Positions 11,768 through 24,880 of a stretch of DNA of 64,000 bases are shown piece by piece. The position numbers and the translations under genes are program-made. The first letter of the stretch is position 1; each line of letters starts with the position of its first letter. The DNA comes from Botrytis cinerea B05.10 (lineage: Eukaryota > Ascomycota > Leotiomycetes > Helotiales > Sclerotiniaceae): assembly GCF_000143535.2 (NCBI RefSeq), contig NC_037311.1:310001-374000 (forward strand), given 5' to 3'. The notes under the pieces were generated by a model. It was given only the letters and a program-made list of their open reading frames with translations, searched no databases and was not told the origin of the DNA.

Positions 11768-13064
11768 CTACCACTTCTTGGCCTCAACGCCTTGCGGAGG
11801 CTGAATTGGAACAGGAGCTTTCTTAACATCCGCCCAAACAGTACTCAGAGAAGTGCCATTACTTTCTTGGAAACTCTTCATCATGGCTTTCTTAGTGTCT
11901 GGGTCTGCATTTTTATAAAGCTTCTTGAAGAAAGAATCCATGGCATCACCACCTTCTTCATCGCTGTCTCCGCCTGTATCCTTTGCTCCATCTTTCTTTT
12001 CAGATTTCAGAGCAGATGAGGCGAGGGCATCCCAATCCTTTGGACCATTTCGAGAGGATGTTGGGTAAGAGGGTGCCTTTTCGACCGAGGGGTCTAGGAC
12101 TGCAGCAGGAATTTCGGACTTCTGTTCTTCGGTAGATTTGTTGATGATGGGCTCGGTTCCTTCAAGGTTAGACCACTTAAGTCCTTGCTTTGTCTTGTAT
12201 AATTCAATCTCGATCTTGAAGGGAGAGATGTTGAATTTACTTTGGGAGGGGTCGATTTGCGCGAAAAGAGGTGAAGCTGTAAAGTCGTATGTGTTGCCAG
12301 TCTGTCCGATCGGGAAAGAAACCTCAACCTATGACGGATTAGCTAATATAAAGTATACTCTCGAAAATAGCGACATACCTGTCCTTCATCGATATTGATT
12401 TGTGCAGTATCTTTTGCGACACCTTTAGCATAAATTGTGATTGTAACTTTCGAGTTCGATTGAATCCACCTACAGAATCTGTTAGCTACTCATTGCACGA
12501 CTTCGAAAGGAATTATCCGTACTCTTGTCTAATGTTCTCCTTTGCAGTTACTGCTGGAGCGGAAATTGGCGCCTTTGAAGAACCCTCTGCACCTTTGCCC
12601 TTGGGATCTTTTGCTGCCGGTGTGACAGCAGCCTGCTTATTCGGAATTTCCTTTACCGTGCACTTGTTACATTCCGCCTCCTCACCACCCGCATTTTCGT
12701 AGTCCATTTTAACCTTTGCCTGCCACATAGTCAAAGCCTTCTCCTTTGGATTCTTCTGCATACACCAAGCTAGACATAGTCTTGCATCCCCAAATCTGCC
12801 TAGACCATGAAGAGCGACTGCTCGACGAAAGTGAGCGGTACCGATTAGCTCGCGACGAGAACGAGCGATGGCTGCATGGACGGCGGCATCGGCATCTGCG
12901 AGTGATGCATCGTAGTTCTTAGCACGTTGATATGCTATAGATCTGGAAATGAGGTAGTTTGGTGAATTAGGACTTTCGGCGATGGCTTTGGTTAAGTACT
13001 CGATGGCCGCGGGGTAATCTCTCTTGTCAATGGCGGCAGCGCCGAGAGCTGCTTGAGTTGACAT
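11768..13064 (-). CDS. SGT1: SGT1 co-chaperone (TPR-CS-SGS protein)
   Basis: Three exons: 13064-12523, 12469-12379, 12328-11768; 1194 nt, 397 residues. Residues ~1-125 form three TPR repeats (AAIEYLTKAIAESPNSPNYL, AHFRRAVALHGLGRFGDARL). A linker leads to a CS domain from ~180 (WIQSNSKVTITIYAKGV, then INIDEGQVEVSFPI). The C-terminus is an SGS domain ending DWDALASS, SDEEGGDAMDSFFKKLY, MKSFQESNGTSLSTVW and KKW. This order is diagnostic of Sgt1, which links Hsp90 to Skp1/SCF ubiquitin ligases and kinetochore assembly. An in-frame ATG 66 nt upstream (13130) would add MSNQFYNQQARNLKYY; I prefer 13064 because the TPR begins directly after it. The UTRs may overlap the ERG7 3' region. Confidence 0.93.
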
Positions 13065-13652
13065 GGTGTGCTTGTGTAGTTGGTAATATTTGAGGTTACG
13101 AGCTTGTTGGTTGTAAAACTGATTACTCAAAATGTCTGAAAATGAAGAGAAAACTTTTGGAGAAGAAACGGCGAATTGATTTCATTTATAGATCTGACCT
13201 GCTGGCCGTTGGTACTCGAGTAATTAATTATTAGACTGGAAAGTTCGATGGTTCAATGTTCAGCCTTGTCAGTAGCCTGTCGTAGTACGGCACCATGTGG
13301 AGCATAAGCCACCCAAATGAACCAATTGAGCCGCTTGAAGAGCAGAATGGCAAATATTCACATTAGCGGGGTGTGATTTATAGTATAGAAGCTATAGTTA
13401 GCTATAGCTACATCGAAGCTTGGCCGTCTAGCGTCATCACAGTCGGTTGGTGGTAATAGTATCCATTCACAAATATATTATTTTAATCACGGAACATCAA
13501 TACACATGAAAGTAATTATTGGAAGATACCAATATATCACCTAGTCGGGTATAGATATGAATGTTATTATATTAAGCTCATAGATATTGTGTAGTCATTA
13601 CGCCCTTCCGAGACCTGAATTAGAGAGTCTCCCTTCCCTCTCCCTTGTGTCA
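13065..13652. other. Intergenic: SGT1 promoter and ERG7 3' region
   Basis: 588 bp, AT-rich, with the short near-palindromic run TATAGTTAGCTATAGCTA around 13391-13408. No gene. Confidence 0.4.
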
Positions 13653-16006
13653 TTACAAAAGCTTAACGTCTCCATATTTTGTGGCGAATAATCCCAAAGC
13701 TTTCATTGGAAAGATGAACTTGTAATTAGGATACGAGATCATACAGCTCTTATTGAAAACACCCTCAATAGCCTCTTGCAGCCATTCGCCATTAGCTTGT
13801 TGTCGGCTCATGATAAGCTTTAGCCCTTTTTCGATTGGCGTACGATCCGGGTAGTTGGCCTCAATCAAAGCAATACATGCCCAAGCTGTCTGGACAACTT
13901 GAGAACCAGATGGATGCTCAATATATTCTGCTTGTTCGCAGGACTGAAGGGATGTTAGAACTATATATAATCATAAGCGAGAAGCTGCATACCTTATAGC
14001 TTTCAGACCATCCACCATCACTTCTTTGCTTGGAAATGAAAAAGTCGCACCCTTTTCTTACATGCTCACTATTCTCATAAGTTTCTCCGATACTTGCAAG
14101 ACTTTCCAGAGCAAACATTCCAGCATATGTGAAACAGATACCCCAACTACCATACCAGCTACCATTGGCATATTGTGCTCTTCGAATATATTCAATAGCT
14201 CTACCCTTGAAAGCCTTGATTTCGGGTGCGCGATAATCGGGATAGAATTTTGAGAACAATGATAATGCTGTGACTACAGCGGTTGTGCACTCGGGGTAAT
14301 CGTATTCGATCATGATTCTACCGAATACCTCAGCTGCATTCAACATTTCCAGAGCTTCCGAACCTCGAGTTGGCTCATAAGATGCACAGCCGCCAGATTT
14401 GTTCTGGTATGTGAGAAGAGTGTCAATGGCATCGAAAATGCGTTGGTCTTCCAGTAAAGTTGGATAGCCAGGCGTTCGTTGTAGCAGTAGAACGGCTTTC
14501 AAAGCTTCGGAGATACAGTCGCTGACAGCATATCCTTGATCTTTGTTACTGAAACCCCACGCTCCTTTTCGTTGTTGACGATAGCAAATTTCTTGATCGT
14601 CGACATTCTCTCGAATTTGTTGATCCTCAAGAAACTCGAGTGCTTTGGTCAACATGGGTCTCCATCTTGGATCTTCAGCCAAACCAGCATCCATCACGGC
14701 TTGGATCAAAAATGCCGTATCCCAACATTGCACTCCATTTGTTCCATTCATCAGCATCCCTTCATCCTTGACCCACATAAAGTCAGCCATTCGTTCTCGA
14801 TGTCGTTGTACGGAATAAGCATTAGGTCCCTCTCGAATATAACACGCAAGAAAGTTCATAGGTCCATTGACAGGTCCGAGATTGGAAAAATCGGTATTCT
14901 TATCTTCCATTTGAATTAGCTTGAATACCAAATCTTCGGCTTGCTTCGCCAATCCATCAGTCCGGAGATACGGGTTGTAGATATTAACGAGAAACCAGTT
15001 TGCTGTGTTCAGGAGCCATGACTTAGGGTGATAATTATCTCCCGGATGAATGCTGTTTCGGTTTCCTGCCCAATTAATAGATGTATATGGCTCTACGAAA
15101 AGCTCTTGTCGTAATTGCTCAACAATGGGTGTGGTTTTGTATGTGAACCTCTTCGACCAGATGAATGACATTGGTACATAAACTTGGCGCATGTGAATCC
15201 ACCATCTCCAAGGATGAAAAGGTACCCAGTTAGGTAGCAACCAAAATTCTGGCGGCACGGGGTTGACTATATCCCATTGGCATACACCGAGTACGCTCAG
15301 CCAAAACTTTGCCCAATGCGGTCCGTTCTTAGCACCACCAAGTTTGTGTAATGTTCCTCGAGCCTTAATCATTCGCTCGTCCTCTTCACTGACTCCGACC
15401 AATCGGAGAACAGTATAATTCATGGCAGTCCCAAAGACGGTACTCTCTCCCTCAATGTGCAATCCCCATCCTCCATCATCTGGATGTGCTCGTGCAAATA
15501 GATAATTTTTGATTTCTGTCGCAATGTGATCTGGAATTGGAGTTTCGGTGACAGTCCAAGTGATAACTAAGCCGGGAAGCAGAAACATTGGCCCACCATA
15601 TTCACATGCCCAATTGCCAGGAGGAAGCTGAAGTTGTTGAAAGAACTCGAGGCAATTGTTGACGGAATCAAGAGGACTTTGAGCTTTTGGAAGATCCGGT
15701 AAACCCTGACAACACTGTTAGCAATGATGTTACAGTGAAGTACAATTTCCATACTGTTGGCAATCCTAAGAAATACTTGTCTGCAGTTGTCTGAGGCCAT
15801 TCCGCGGCATCCTCATCATTTTCGAGGTAATGCCATGTCTGCCTACCTCTTTCGTCGAGTAAACGCCATCGAGAGTAATCTGTACGTTCCTGCAATTTTG
15901 GCCGTTTCGTTGTCTGCGTGGTATTCGAAGAATCAAATGATCTTTTTTCGCCCGTTTTTGCTGTGTCCTCGGTTTCACCCATAGGATTGAGTTTCGTTCT
16001 CGCCAT
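13653..16006 (-). CDS. ERG7: Lanosterol synthase (oxidosqualene cyclase)
   Basis: Three exons: 16006-15755, 15705-13993, 13943-13653; 2256 nt, 751 residues. After a ~50-residue polar N-terminus the (alpha/alpha)6 cyclase barrels follow with QW motifs such as [45 protein letters not shown] and DGGWSESYK. The general-acid motif is DCISE at 480-484 (Asp480). The C-terminal NKSCMIS, beginning at about Asn718, resembles the NKSC-type segment I recall for lanosterol synthases, not the APPGG-type segment of protostadienol synthases. It converts 2,3-oxidosqualene to lanosterol in ergosterol synthesis, on ER or lipid droplets. Length fits the family (~730-750). The start is the first ATG of exon 1. 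It shares a divergent promoter with SPO11. Confidence 0.93.
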
Positions 16007-16361
16007 AGTAGAGGAAGGTTAAATTGGAATGATAGGATACAATTGTCAAAACATAAATTGTATAATTCCAATAAAGTATAAAGCTACAAGCTTTGGCAGG
16101 ACCCTAGATGTTTCAGGGGCCGTTGAGGCGGTCAAAAACGGCAGTTAAAGGTCGCCCTATTTTAGCGTATTCCACATTATCTCGTCTCCCGTCTTCCCCG
16201 CGGATCTTCAAATGTTCCAATTTTAGACATCAGACGTCAAACGTTCAAACATTTGAACATTTGAAAGCATCGTGTGAAAGTCTCTTCCATACATTTGGAA
16301 ATCAGGAGTTGATAATGATGCACTTCCAGCTGATAGATTCCGAACCAAATTTAAGAATGCC
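16007..16361. promoter_or_regulatory. 355-bp divergent promoter, ERG7 / SPO11
   Basis: Short intergenic gap between two diverging starts, so both promoters must lie here or overlap transcripts. Direct repeats of the type CAAACATTTGAACATTTGAA occur around 16245-16264. No TATA box clearly assigned. Confidence 0.5.
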
Positions 16362-17973
16362 ATGGACTTTGATCTTTCACAGGATATTCTGAAGGATACG
16401 CCGTCGTCATCATCTCAATTGCTACATGATTTACCTTCCAGCAGACTAATCAGTGGGATTGATTCTACAGATCACAGTGATGAACAGAAATCCGCGTCGG
16501 CTCAACACGGAACACACAGTAGCCATACCATTTTGTTAAGAACGCCATTATCGACGCCCGAGAAGATTAAAGATCTGAATCCCAGCAACACTCCCACACT
16601 ATCTCACCAAACAGGATCTGCCATATGCAAAATTGAAGAAATATTCGAGGCCATGACTGATTGTATGATTGGGAGAAGGAAACAGTTTTCTCTTCATTTA
16701 AAATCCCGAAGTCTAGGCACAAAAAACACAACTCTAGGAAATAAAGAAGTTCTTGGTTCAAGAATTGTGCAGTTTCCCAGTTCTTCGCCTCGAGAAGCGT
16801 GGAAATTTGGTAAATCTAATGTCTTTGTTTGACATCCTCTACTGATGACAATACAGTTGCGTTGCTACGGATTCTGGAGCTTTCTCATGAGGCGCTTGTC
16901 ACTGGAAACATCATTACCAAGAGGTAGGCCATCATCACTTGGCACCAATGTTTGCCCCAGACTGACAATGCATCATTAGAGACATGTATTATCGAGACCC
17001 GGAGCTTTTTACGAAACAGGCAATTGTCGATCGCTTCGTAGATGACATCGCGTGCACCCTTGGGCTGAAGCGCGACGCTCTGAATGTGGTCAGTGAACTC
17101 CTCTCCACAACAGCTTCAATCCTTGACTGAATTGTAATTCGCAGATGGCCACTGCCAAAGGATTAGTCACAGGCTGGTTCTTTATGAAGAGAAGGAATCA
17201 GTCCGCAATGGATTATTCATCAGCTGCAGATGTTTGCTCCCAAGTATTCTCCTTGCGCCACTTTTAACTAATTATGCAGTCACAACTGGTACCATGGGTA
17301 AGAGAAATAGAAGATATGAACCTATCACACGTCAAATGGATACTGGTTATTGAGAAAGAGGTTGGGCATACTCCTATGCGTGCTTACAATATCACTGACT
17401 ACATGTAGGCGACATTTCGCACATTGGCAGAAAAGCGATATTGGGAATATTCGACTGCAGGGAGAGGTATATTACTTACAGTATGTACTTCGGAGTCTCT
17501 CTTCCGTAATCTTGCACAGTGCCTAATCACAATAGGCAAAAGGTTATCCTGATATACAAAGCCGACAGTTTCTCCACTATTTGGCGAAACATTATCCAAT
17601 GGTCCCTATATATGCTTTGGTGGACTTCGATCCCGATGGTATAGGCATTATGTCCACATACAAGCATGGCTCTGTCGCACTCGCACATGAAAATGAAGGT
17701 CTTTCCGTCCCTTTTATGCATTGGCTGGGACTTCGAAGTAAGGACATGATGCAAGGAGGGAAAGAGAATGAGGGCTTACTGAAATTGACGGAACGCGATA
17801 GACGGCTCGCAGTGAAGATGCTACAAAGAGATCTGTGTCAGGAGTATGGAGATGAACACGAATGGAGAAGAGAGATTCAAGTCATGTTGATGCTAAACAA
17901 GAAGGCGGAAATCCAAATTATTGGCAATGGTGACGCATTAGAGAATTGGCTGAATAAACAATTGGGAGAATAA
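16362..17973 (+). CDS. SPO11: Meiotic recombination protein Spo11 (topoisomerase VI subunit A-like)
   Basis: Seven exons: 16362-16809, 16857-16923, 16980-17088, 17145-17231, 17280-17360, 17409-17480, 17536-17973; 1302 nt, 433 residues. Residues 1-145 are polar and variable. The 5Y-CAP/winged-helix domain holds RDMYYRDPELF with the tyrosine pair 175/176, one of which attacks DNA. The Toprim domain shows IEKEATFRTL (catalytic Glu) and the DxD-type metal site VDFDPDGIGIM. The C-terminal part contains HENEGLSVPFMHWLGLRS, typical of fungal Spo11. By family knowledge it makes the programmed double-strand breaks that start meiotic recombination. Six introns of about 46-56 nt all keep frame, and every catalytic motif is intact, so the gene looks functional. 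Confidence 0.92.
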
Positions 17974-20337
17974 AAGAATAGACTGAAAGGATCATAACAA
18001 GAATCTCTTTAATGGATCATCGATTTTATAAAACAATGGAGATGTGTGTTCAGGTAAGATCACAAATACGTCGCGAAATACACGAAATGAAAAATATGAA
18101 ATTTCGCCTTTCCATCCAACACGACTTCATCACATTCCAAAGTCGGGCCGTTCCAATAATCAAATATCAAGGCACAAAAAGTCCAAAAAGATGATTAAAT
18201 CAACCACGCGCTATATTTCTCTACTCCACGTGAGCTGTGGTTTACCACACGATCTTGATCGGTCACCTGGCCAGGGCTCCATAATCAAGGTACACAAATT
18301 GGGACTTTTGGGACTTTATCAGCAAGCGGACGGGGACTGGGACTTGCCAACACGGCTATACAGCCTGTTTTTGTGCGTTGGCGAGAAAGGTGACCTGGTT
18401 CTGGTATTTGTGTGGAGGGAGGCAATGGCGTGGTGAATATGTATGTGGTGGGTTGGGGAATGGGTGGGCGGTGAGCATGGGTTGAGATGAGGCAGTTTGT
18501 TTCTCGGTGTGTCTAGGAAGAAGAGTGGTAATGCGTAATAAGTATGATTAAAGAGCGTGGTTATTGATCGTTCCCTTGCTCTGTATGTTTTTGCTTGGAG
18601 ATTCAGCTGTGCTTGCTTGCTACATGCAGTGGTTTTCGCGTTTGAGTTTGAGTTTGAGTTTGTGTTTGTGTTCTTTGCAGCATTTGATAGCAAATGATAT
18701 GGAAGCATGATCAGAGATTATTGGCCACGGTAGCATTTATGTGATGCCGCAATTTGCTTCCATTCATCTCAAGATCTGGATCTTCTAGTGGAAAATAGAA
18801 ATACACATGGTCAACTTCGGTTTTATACATTTGTTGGGTGTTGGAAAGCTGTCCCCTCAAGATATTTGCGCTTTGCTTTTGAGTTATTTGTTTAATTTGT
18901 AGTTACGCATGCCTGGTTCCAAAACCTTTCAGATGGGTTGATATTGGAAAAGCCTCTCTGAGGGGATTCTTGCTGGTTTGAATGGTCTTACAATTTGATT
19001 GCTTCGCTGCGATATATGGCGTTCTGTTTATTCTATTATCGTCTGATCTATGTTTTGCCATATACTATCATGAGCCACATGATGTGAAAAACATGTCAAA
19101 TTTACGATTATGGAATGTGATGAGGATAGCAGAAAATGGTGAGGAACCTATGGAAGGAATTGCATGATGTATATTCAAGTGAGAAAAGAACTTTTCATTT
19201 GTGTATGGGGAAAGCAAAATGCCCGGCCAAGTGATCAAGGCGGACAACATGATCTTTTTCAATCATTCAACCATTGATAAATCGGTATTTTCTCTAACAT
19301 CACCTCATTTACTTTTTGAAATCTGGGAACATGCTTATTCGGTGGTACAAGGTGTTGTGTTATTGTTTCCCCCTCTCCCCCTCCCCACTCCTGATTCCCG
19401 TGAGATGTCGATTACTCTATTGATAATTCTTAGGTATTGTCTCATGATGTTTAGTTGAATGTACCCATTCTGGACTGACTATAAATGGGTGCAAAAGTCT
19501 TACACTTAAAACTGGACCAAGGACTACTCACGTTGAGCTTTTAGACTTGCATGTATAGAGTCAGTCAGAACTTTTCTTAGATTATAAAGAAGTGGTACTT
19601 TATAAATGATTATACAAATCACAATGAAGGATTGTATACATCTATAAAGCCTCTTTAGTTGAAGGAATCCCAATCAATTTTTAACAAGAAACTACTGAGA
19701 TTCACGCAAAATATTCACAGTTGTTTCTGTGCAACCTCCATCAGTATGTCATGTGTGAATGAATTTATCAATCTCTTAAAGTGATAATAATCAGTCATTA
19801 TCCATCATTCCTTATTGTATCATCTTAATAAGTTTTCTACCAGATTATTAGAAGTCAGCAATAACAATCAATTTCCTGACCCCTGGCTTATATAATTCAC
19901 TCGAATTAATTGTTACAGCAGAGAGCAGGCTTTTATAAATCTTTGATCCTCCAATCGGCGCATTGGATAGCAAGGACAGCCACTTAAAATGATTTCAATG
20001 TGCATCTTATTAGCCATACTGCAAGTAAAATGGATTCAAATTTATAGTCTATCTACATCAGTATTTGGATCATGTGACGACAAGGGAGCTGTAGTAGCTG
20101 GTGAAGTGCTCAGCCTCGAGGAATCCATCATTAATTCTGCCTTTCTATGTTTTTAAAAATATGCAAAATTATGACAATCCTGATTTAAATGCTCACTAAG
20201 CTTTCATTCATCAATTTCATAATAACAAACTCTACAAGAATATTATTGATCTTCTTCTCGACTTTTGTGGTCCTCAAACAACGATCATTTGATGACAAAC
20301 TACCTATTCACACCCAAGCACAATTTATAATTACACC
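17974..20337. other. Intergenic, 2.4 kb, gene-free
   Basis: Becomes increasingly AT-rich towards 20 kb. Only short, uncorrelated frames. A GTTTGA/GTTTGT hexamer microsatellite lies at about 18641-18672. No RNA gene recognised. Confidence 0.5.
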
Positions 20338-22784
20338 ATGGTTGATCATATCAACAGGATGGAAGAAGTCGAGCTCCTCAAATCTATCAACCCTTCGAGC
20401 TACGAAGCTACATACACGGAAATCAATGGCCAAGCTCGAGAAACATCGAAAAAAGTTCTGGACAATTATCAAATACTGCGCTGTATCATTGATCGCAAAG
20501 AAGAAGTTCTTCGGCAGCAGTGGAAAAAAAATCAAGCGCGCAGCGACTGAAGATATTACAGAATTGCGGAATTGAATTACCTGAAACTCATGGCGCAGAC
20601 TACATGCAGCTTTTTCGATGGCAGCTGGGCTCTGATCAAAATTCAACTTCTGATAACATGAGTCATCGAAATAACTATATGCATCCACACTTGAATGTAG
20701 AAGATCTCATCAAAGTGAAGTCTATGCTCCTATTGATTAATTCTCGAGGTCGCAACCCTCCTCACCTCTTCGCAAACGCAGATCTGAGAGCAGCAGACTT
20801 AGGAGTTATCAGCGGTGCTCTACCTTTAAAGTTTTTGAAGGATCATCATTTACTGCTAGAAGGAGAGTCGATGGAGACTTATGGACGGCTAGTTCCATGG
20901 ACAGACAAAAGGATGAAGCAAAAGATCCTGGCAGGGTTTGGACATTTGCCACATCAGGGTCTACTGATTCTTGAAATCCAGGATAATATTTATTCGTTCC
21001 TTGTGAATTGGTGCAAGGCGCTTCTTCAGGAGATTGAAATTGCCACAATTTGGAGACTTCCTATCGAACCAGAGCCACCGCTACTCGTAGAGGCCTCCGA
21101 TGATACAGCGATAGCTTCAATAGCCATGGAGACGCCATATCGATTGCCATCTAAGCTGGATCTCAATCGCTTGCAAGCTGTAGTCACTGCCAAGCGACTT
21201 AGCTCGGAAGATTATATACACGATTTGAGGGAGGACCCCGGTCTTTTCGCTGATGCTGTAATGGAAGAAAGTGAGCATAGAATGGAGAGAATACTAGATG
21301 ATGAGGGCAGAGCTCACTCATCTATTGGCAAGCCAGAATTCTGGGAAGATGTAACTCGGGCTTTGGTGACGGATGCATATTATAACTTGATTGGCTGGGA
21401 TATTGCTAGCAAGCAAGTCGACCGTCTAGCTATTCTTAAAGACAAATACGCCTTTTTTAGTCATCCGCAGAATGATCTACCAGAAGAGCTTCTAAAGGAG
21501 TTGTTAAGCATCAAAAATGTACTCAAATTCATAAGAGGAGGCTATAGAAAGAGCTTGACCAGTGGACTTTCAGCTTCGTTGCCTTTTCGCCACAAACTCT
21601 GTCGATTGCCGAGGACTTCTGGTAGTGGATTTTCTGTTAAAATAATGGGCAGAGAAAATATTACAGCAGTAGATATGGGAAAAGAAGATCTCATGGTTTT
21701 TCTCCTAGCTCTGATATTCAGCCCAGAAAAGCACACGGCCTTAGGCCAATCTGCGATGATGGACGAGATCGAGCACATGATTGAACAGGACCATCAATTA
21801 AAGGAAAAAATTACACCATGGGTATCCCGAGTACTTTCTAATGTGGGACTAATTGTTCGAATTGAAAATGAGTTAGATCTCTGTCTACCATGGGCAACAG
21901 GGTTACCGACGGACATGGAAATACACAAGGACTGGCTTGAGCAAGACTTAAATGACAGGTCTCAATTGTTACCCATATCAGGATCTCATCTGAAAGAAGC
22001 TTTTCGCACACTGGGAGTACTAGGAGACCCCACCGATGGACGGTACAACTATCCATGTGAACAACGTCGAACCAAAAAGATTACGGAAGCAATGCAAAGT
22101 GCTGAGCGAAAACTAGATTATTTTTGGACTAAGGTTGACTACAATTATCGCAAAGCCACCCATATTAGCCGCATTATCACAAGCACTAGTTTGTATCAGA
22201 GTGTGAGTCATATATTTACCAATCTCAGAACTGTAGAGAGAACACCTGATTGGGTCGCGCCAGCCAGGCCAGTGAAAGTATTTCCTAAATGCTTGCAAAC
22301 TTCTACCAGCATACCGCAGTTTTCTATTAACGAGCCAATATCTGACTTTGTTGCTCCTCAAGAAAAAGTTAAGCCAAAAACCCGCGGTATACATCATTCT
22401 TCCGCGAGTCTTGTTGAAGAAACTCTTGAACTACCACCATCTGAGCCCAAAGAACGGATCTACAAACTCAAAGCAAGAAGTCTGAAAGTGTTCAAGGTTC
22501 TTTTTTTCCAATCTTCCGAAACAAATCTTCCAGGGGACCTCCCTTGGACTGAGTTCAAGTATGCTATGGCAGCAATGGGTTTCAGCATACACAAACTTGA
22601 CGGCTCAGCATGTCATTTCCTTCCGCCTTCGACTGATGAGTATGTCGGAAAACATGGCATACAATTCCACGAACCGCATTCTCCGGGTAGTGCGGCCAAA
22701 ATCCACTTCCATGTTGCAAGAGCCATGGGAAGGAGATTGAACAACACGTATGGATGGCATGGTGGGATGTTCGTGGGTGAATAG
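20338..22784 (+). CDS. Large fungal-specific hypothetical protein, frame broken at an A8 run
   Basis: The ATG frame from 20338 (MVDHINRMEEVELLKSINPS) stops at 20548-20550. The long frame, open to a stop at 22782-22784, overlaps it and has no ATG of its own at this point. The switch falls on a run of eight A at 20523-20530; nine A would merge both frames into one protein of about 815 residues. It resembles uncharacterised large proteins found in many copies in filamentous fungi. Characteristic stretches are PHQGLLILEIQDNIYSFLVNW near the N-terminus and GIQFHEPHSPG...RAMGRRLNNTYGW at the C-terminus. No known catalytic motif; mostly helical and charged. Either a sequencing/assembly error, a polymorphic homopolymer or early decay. 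Confidence 0.72.
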
Positions 22785-24880
22785 GTAGGAAATTTCTGGG
22801 TACCGCAGTTGCCGCCGACCTATATCGTATGGATGAAATGAGAAAGAGGGAAGGAGCAGGGGAATTCTTGGATATTAAAAGTGATATGGAAATTTATTGA
22901 TGGAAATAGGAAACGATTGGATTTGGTTATGATTAAGTGCGACTCTAGCAGATTTAGTTTGAGACGGAAGTAATGTTATGCATGTCATGTTTGCTGCGTT
23001 GAACTTCCTAATCATTTTCATGCTATCTCATAAAAATTTGTGACTCAAATACTGCCCCAACAACGTTTATCAATGGACTTGAATGATTTTATCAATGAAT
23101 TTTAGATCTTACAAAGATTTGAACCTGACAGAAACACCAAATACCACAAGCAGTTTCCATTGCCAGGCAAGATTTGCTTATAATTCGGATGATATTGTTG
23201 TCGTTTCAGGAAAAAAAGGTCTTCAGAGCTATTGTTCACACCGGCATTAGCGCGACTTCTACTGAACACCCCGATATTCCTTTCGGTAAAACTCTAGACA
23301 TTTTGACATAGACGAGAATGAGGAGAAAGACGACAAGAACGAATAGAACATCTCGACTCTTTTACCAGAACTTTGTAGGAAAACTGTACCCTCATATCTC
23401 GCCAATAGCGTAAAGTGATCAAAGTTCAATTTCTGCCATGCAAAAACTTAAATTAATAACCTCCGGCCAAATATTCGAAGCGATGTTTCACTCCCCAAGA
23501 TCCTGTTTTCTTTTTGTAATGATTATAGCACTGTAGATATATTCAGTAGAGAGTCCTTGGATTCGAATGTGAATATATGAGTGATGAATTATTATTCCCA
23601 TTACTTGTACTGCATGAAAAGTTGAAGTTTCCCAATCTGGTCTATGTATTCACCAATGTAAAAAAATATGCTTACTCAGCATAATTTCAAGCTTCGCTAA
23701 ACAAGTTGCCCCACTATTTCTTGAATACAGCCAAATACGTCTCAATAATACTTCGAAATTAAAAGAAGAAAATGTTGATTATATCTTAAGTTGTATGTTT
23801 CGTAATTCAGAAGGATAACAATTATATGATTGACATTAAAGAATGCCTCTTCTCAGAATTTGCTCCGCTTTTACGGGTCTGGTACTCGGTTAATTCCATT
23901 CGTTGCGAATAAACCATTACTATGAGCCGAAGCTTAACAACCATGCTCATTTAAAAAAAATTAGCCGACGTAAAATAAAAAAAATATGAAGAGAAATTGA
24001 TCAAGATGGCAAAAGAAAGACCCGGCAGGGCCCCCAGAAGCCTTTCGACTTGCTGTACTTTTTGACTCTATCAATCGATCCTGGGCTATTAGTTAGCCGC
24101 CACTATTATTGAACCACAGGCACGTCTCTTCTCAAGAGTCGAAGGTACGTTTGCTATCCTGGTATATGTAGTTTAAGGGACTTAGTCCTTCGTTTGTATA
24201 CGGATGAGGGAATGGCTGCCTGCTGTACACTGTAGATGCCACTGTGTATTTGTTATCGGAAACGAGGGAAAGATGATGGAAACTATTCATGTCTGGAAAT
24301 GACTCTCACCTCAAAGCGAGCTAGGATTTCAGCACGATATCATGACATGTTTGACTAATGATGGAAGATACAGTTTGACTTTTGTTGTATTGGTTTCACT
24401 GCAATGTAGATATTTTATCTCTGGATTTTTGGTTACTGCTGTAAAATTTCACATCAAGTTGTGGCGATTTTGTCAATCAAATAATGGCCTCTGAACATCA
24501 CTTTGGTTATTTTGGAAAGATAGAAGGTATTCAAATCTCGTTCCAGAGATAAGCACCGCGCACGTCAAAGACATGTGTCGCTTATCTCTCAGTACTGTGA
24601 TATAAATACCTCTACTCCACTAAATGGTTCTATCCCCCTTTATTGTTCCGTCCCTGCTCTAGGAAATTATGGCAAGAGAATGCAAGACATATATATTTTC
24701 GAAGAAGGTGCGGCGGTTTTCAACCAACTCCGCGTGGTGAAACACGTATTAGCACAAGAGGCTTAACAAGCATCCCACGTTACCGGCCCCAGATGATGCG
24801 TAATTCTAGGCATCCCGCTTCACCCCAAGTTACTTGTAACAAACAGTTTTCCATTCAGCAATTTCTATCAATGCCGTTCT
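22785..24880. other. Intergenic, 2.1 kb, AT-rich
   Basis: No supported gene. A-runs around 23950-23990. Short frames near 24575-24766 and 24643-25200 are not supported by codon character and overlap the 5' side of the pseudogene below. Confidence 0.5.

Noticed and set aside
13065..13130. Upstream in-frame ATG of SGT1
   Set aside because: Adds 22 residues with no family match; the TPR starts right after the ATG at 13064.
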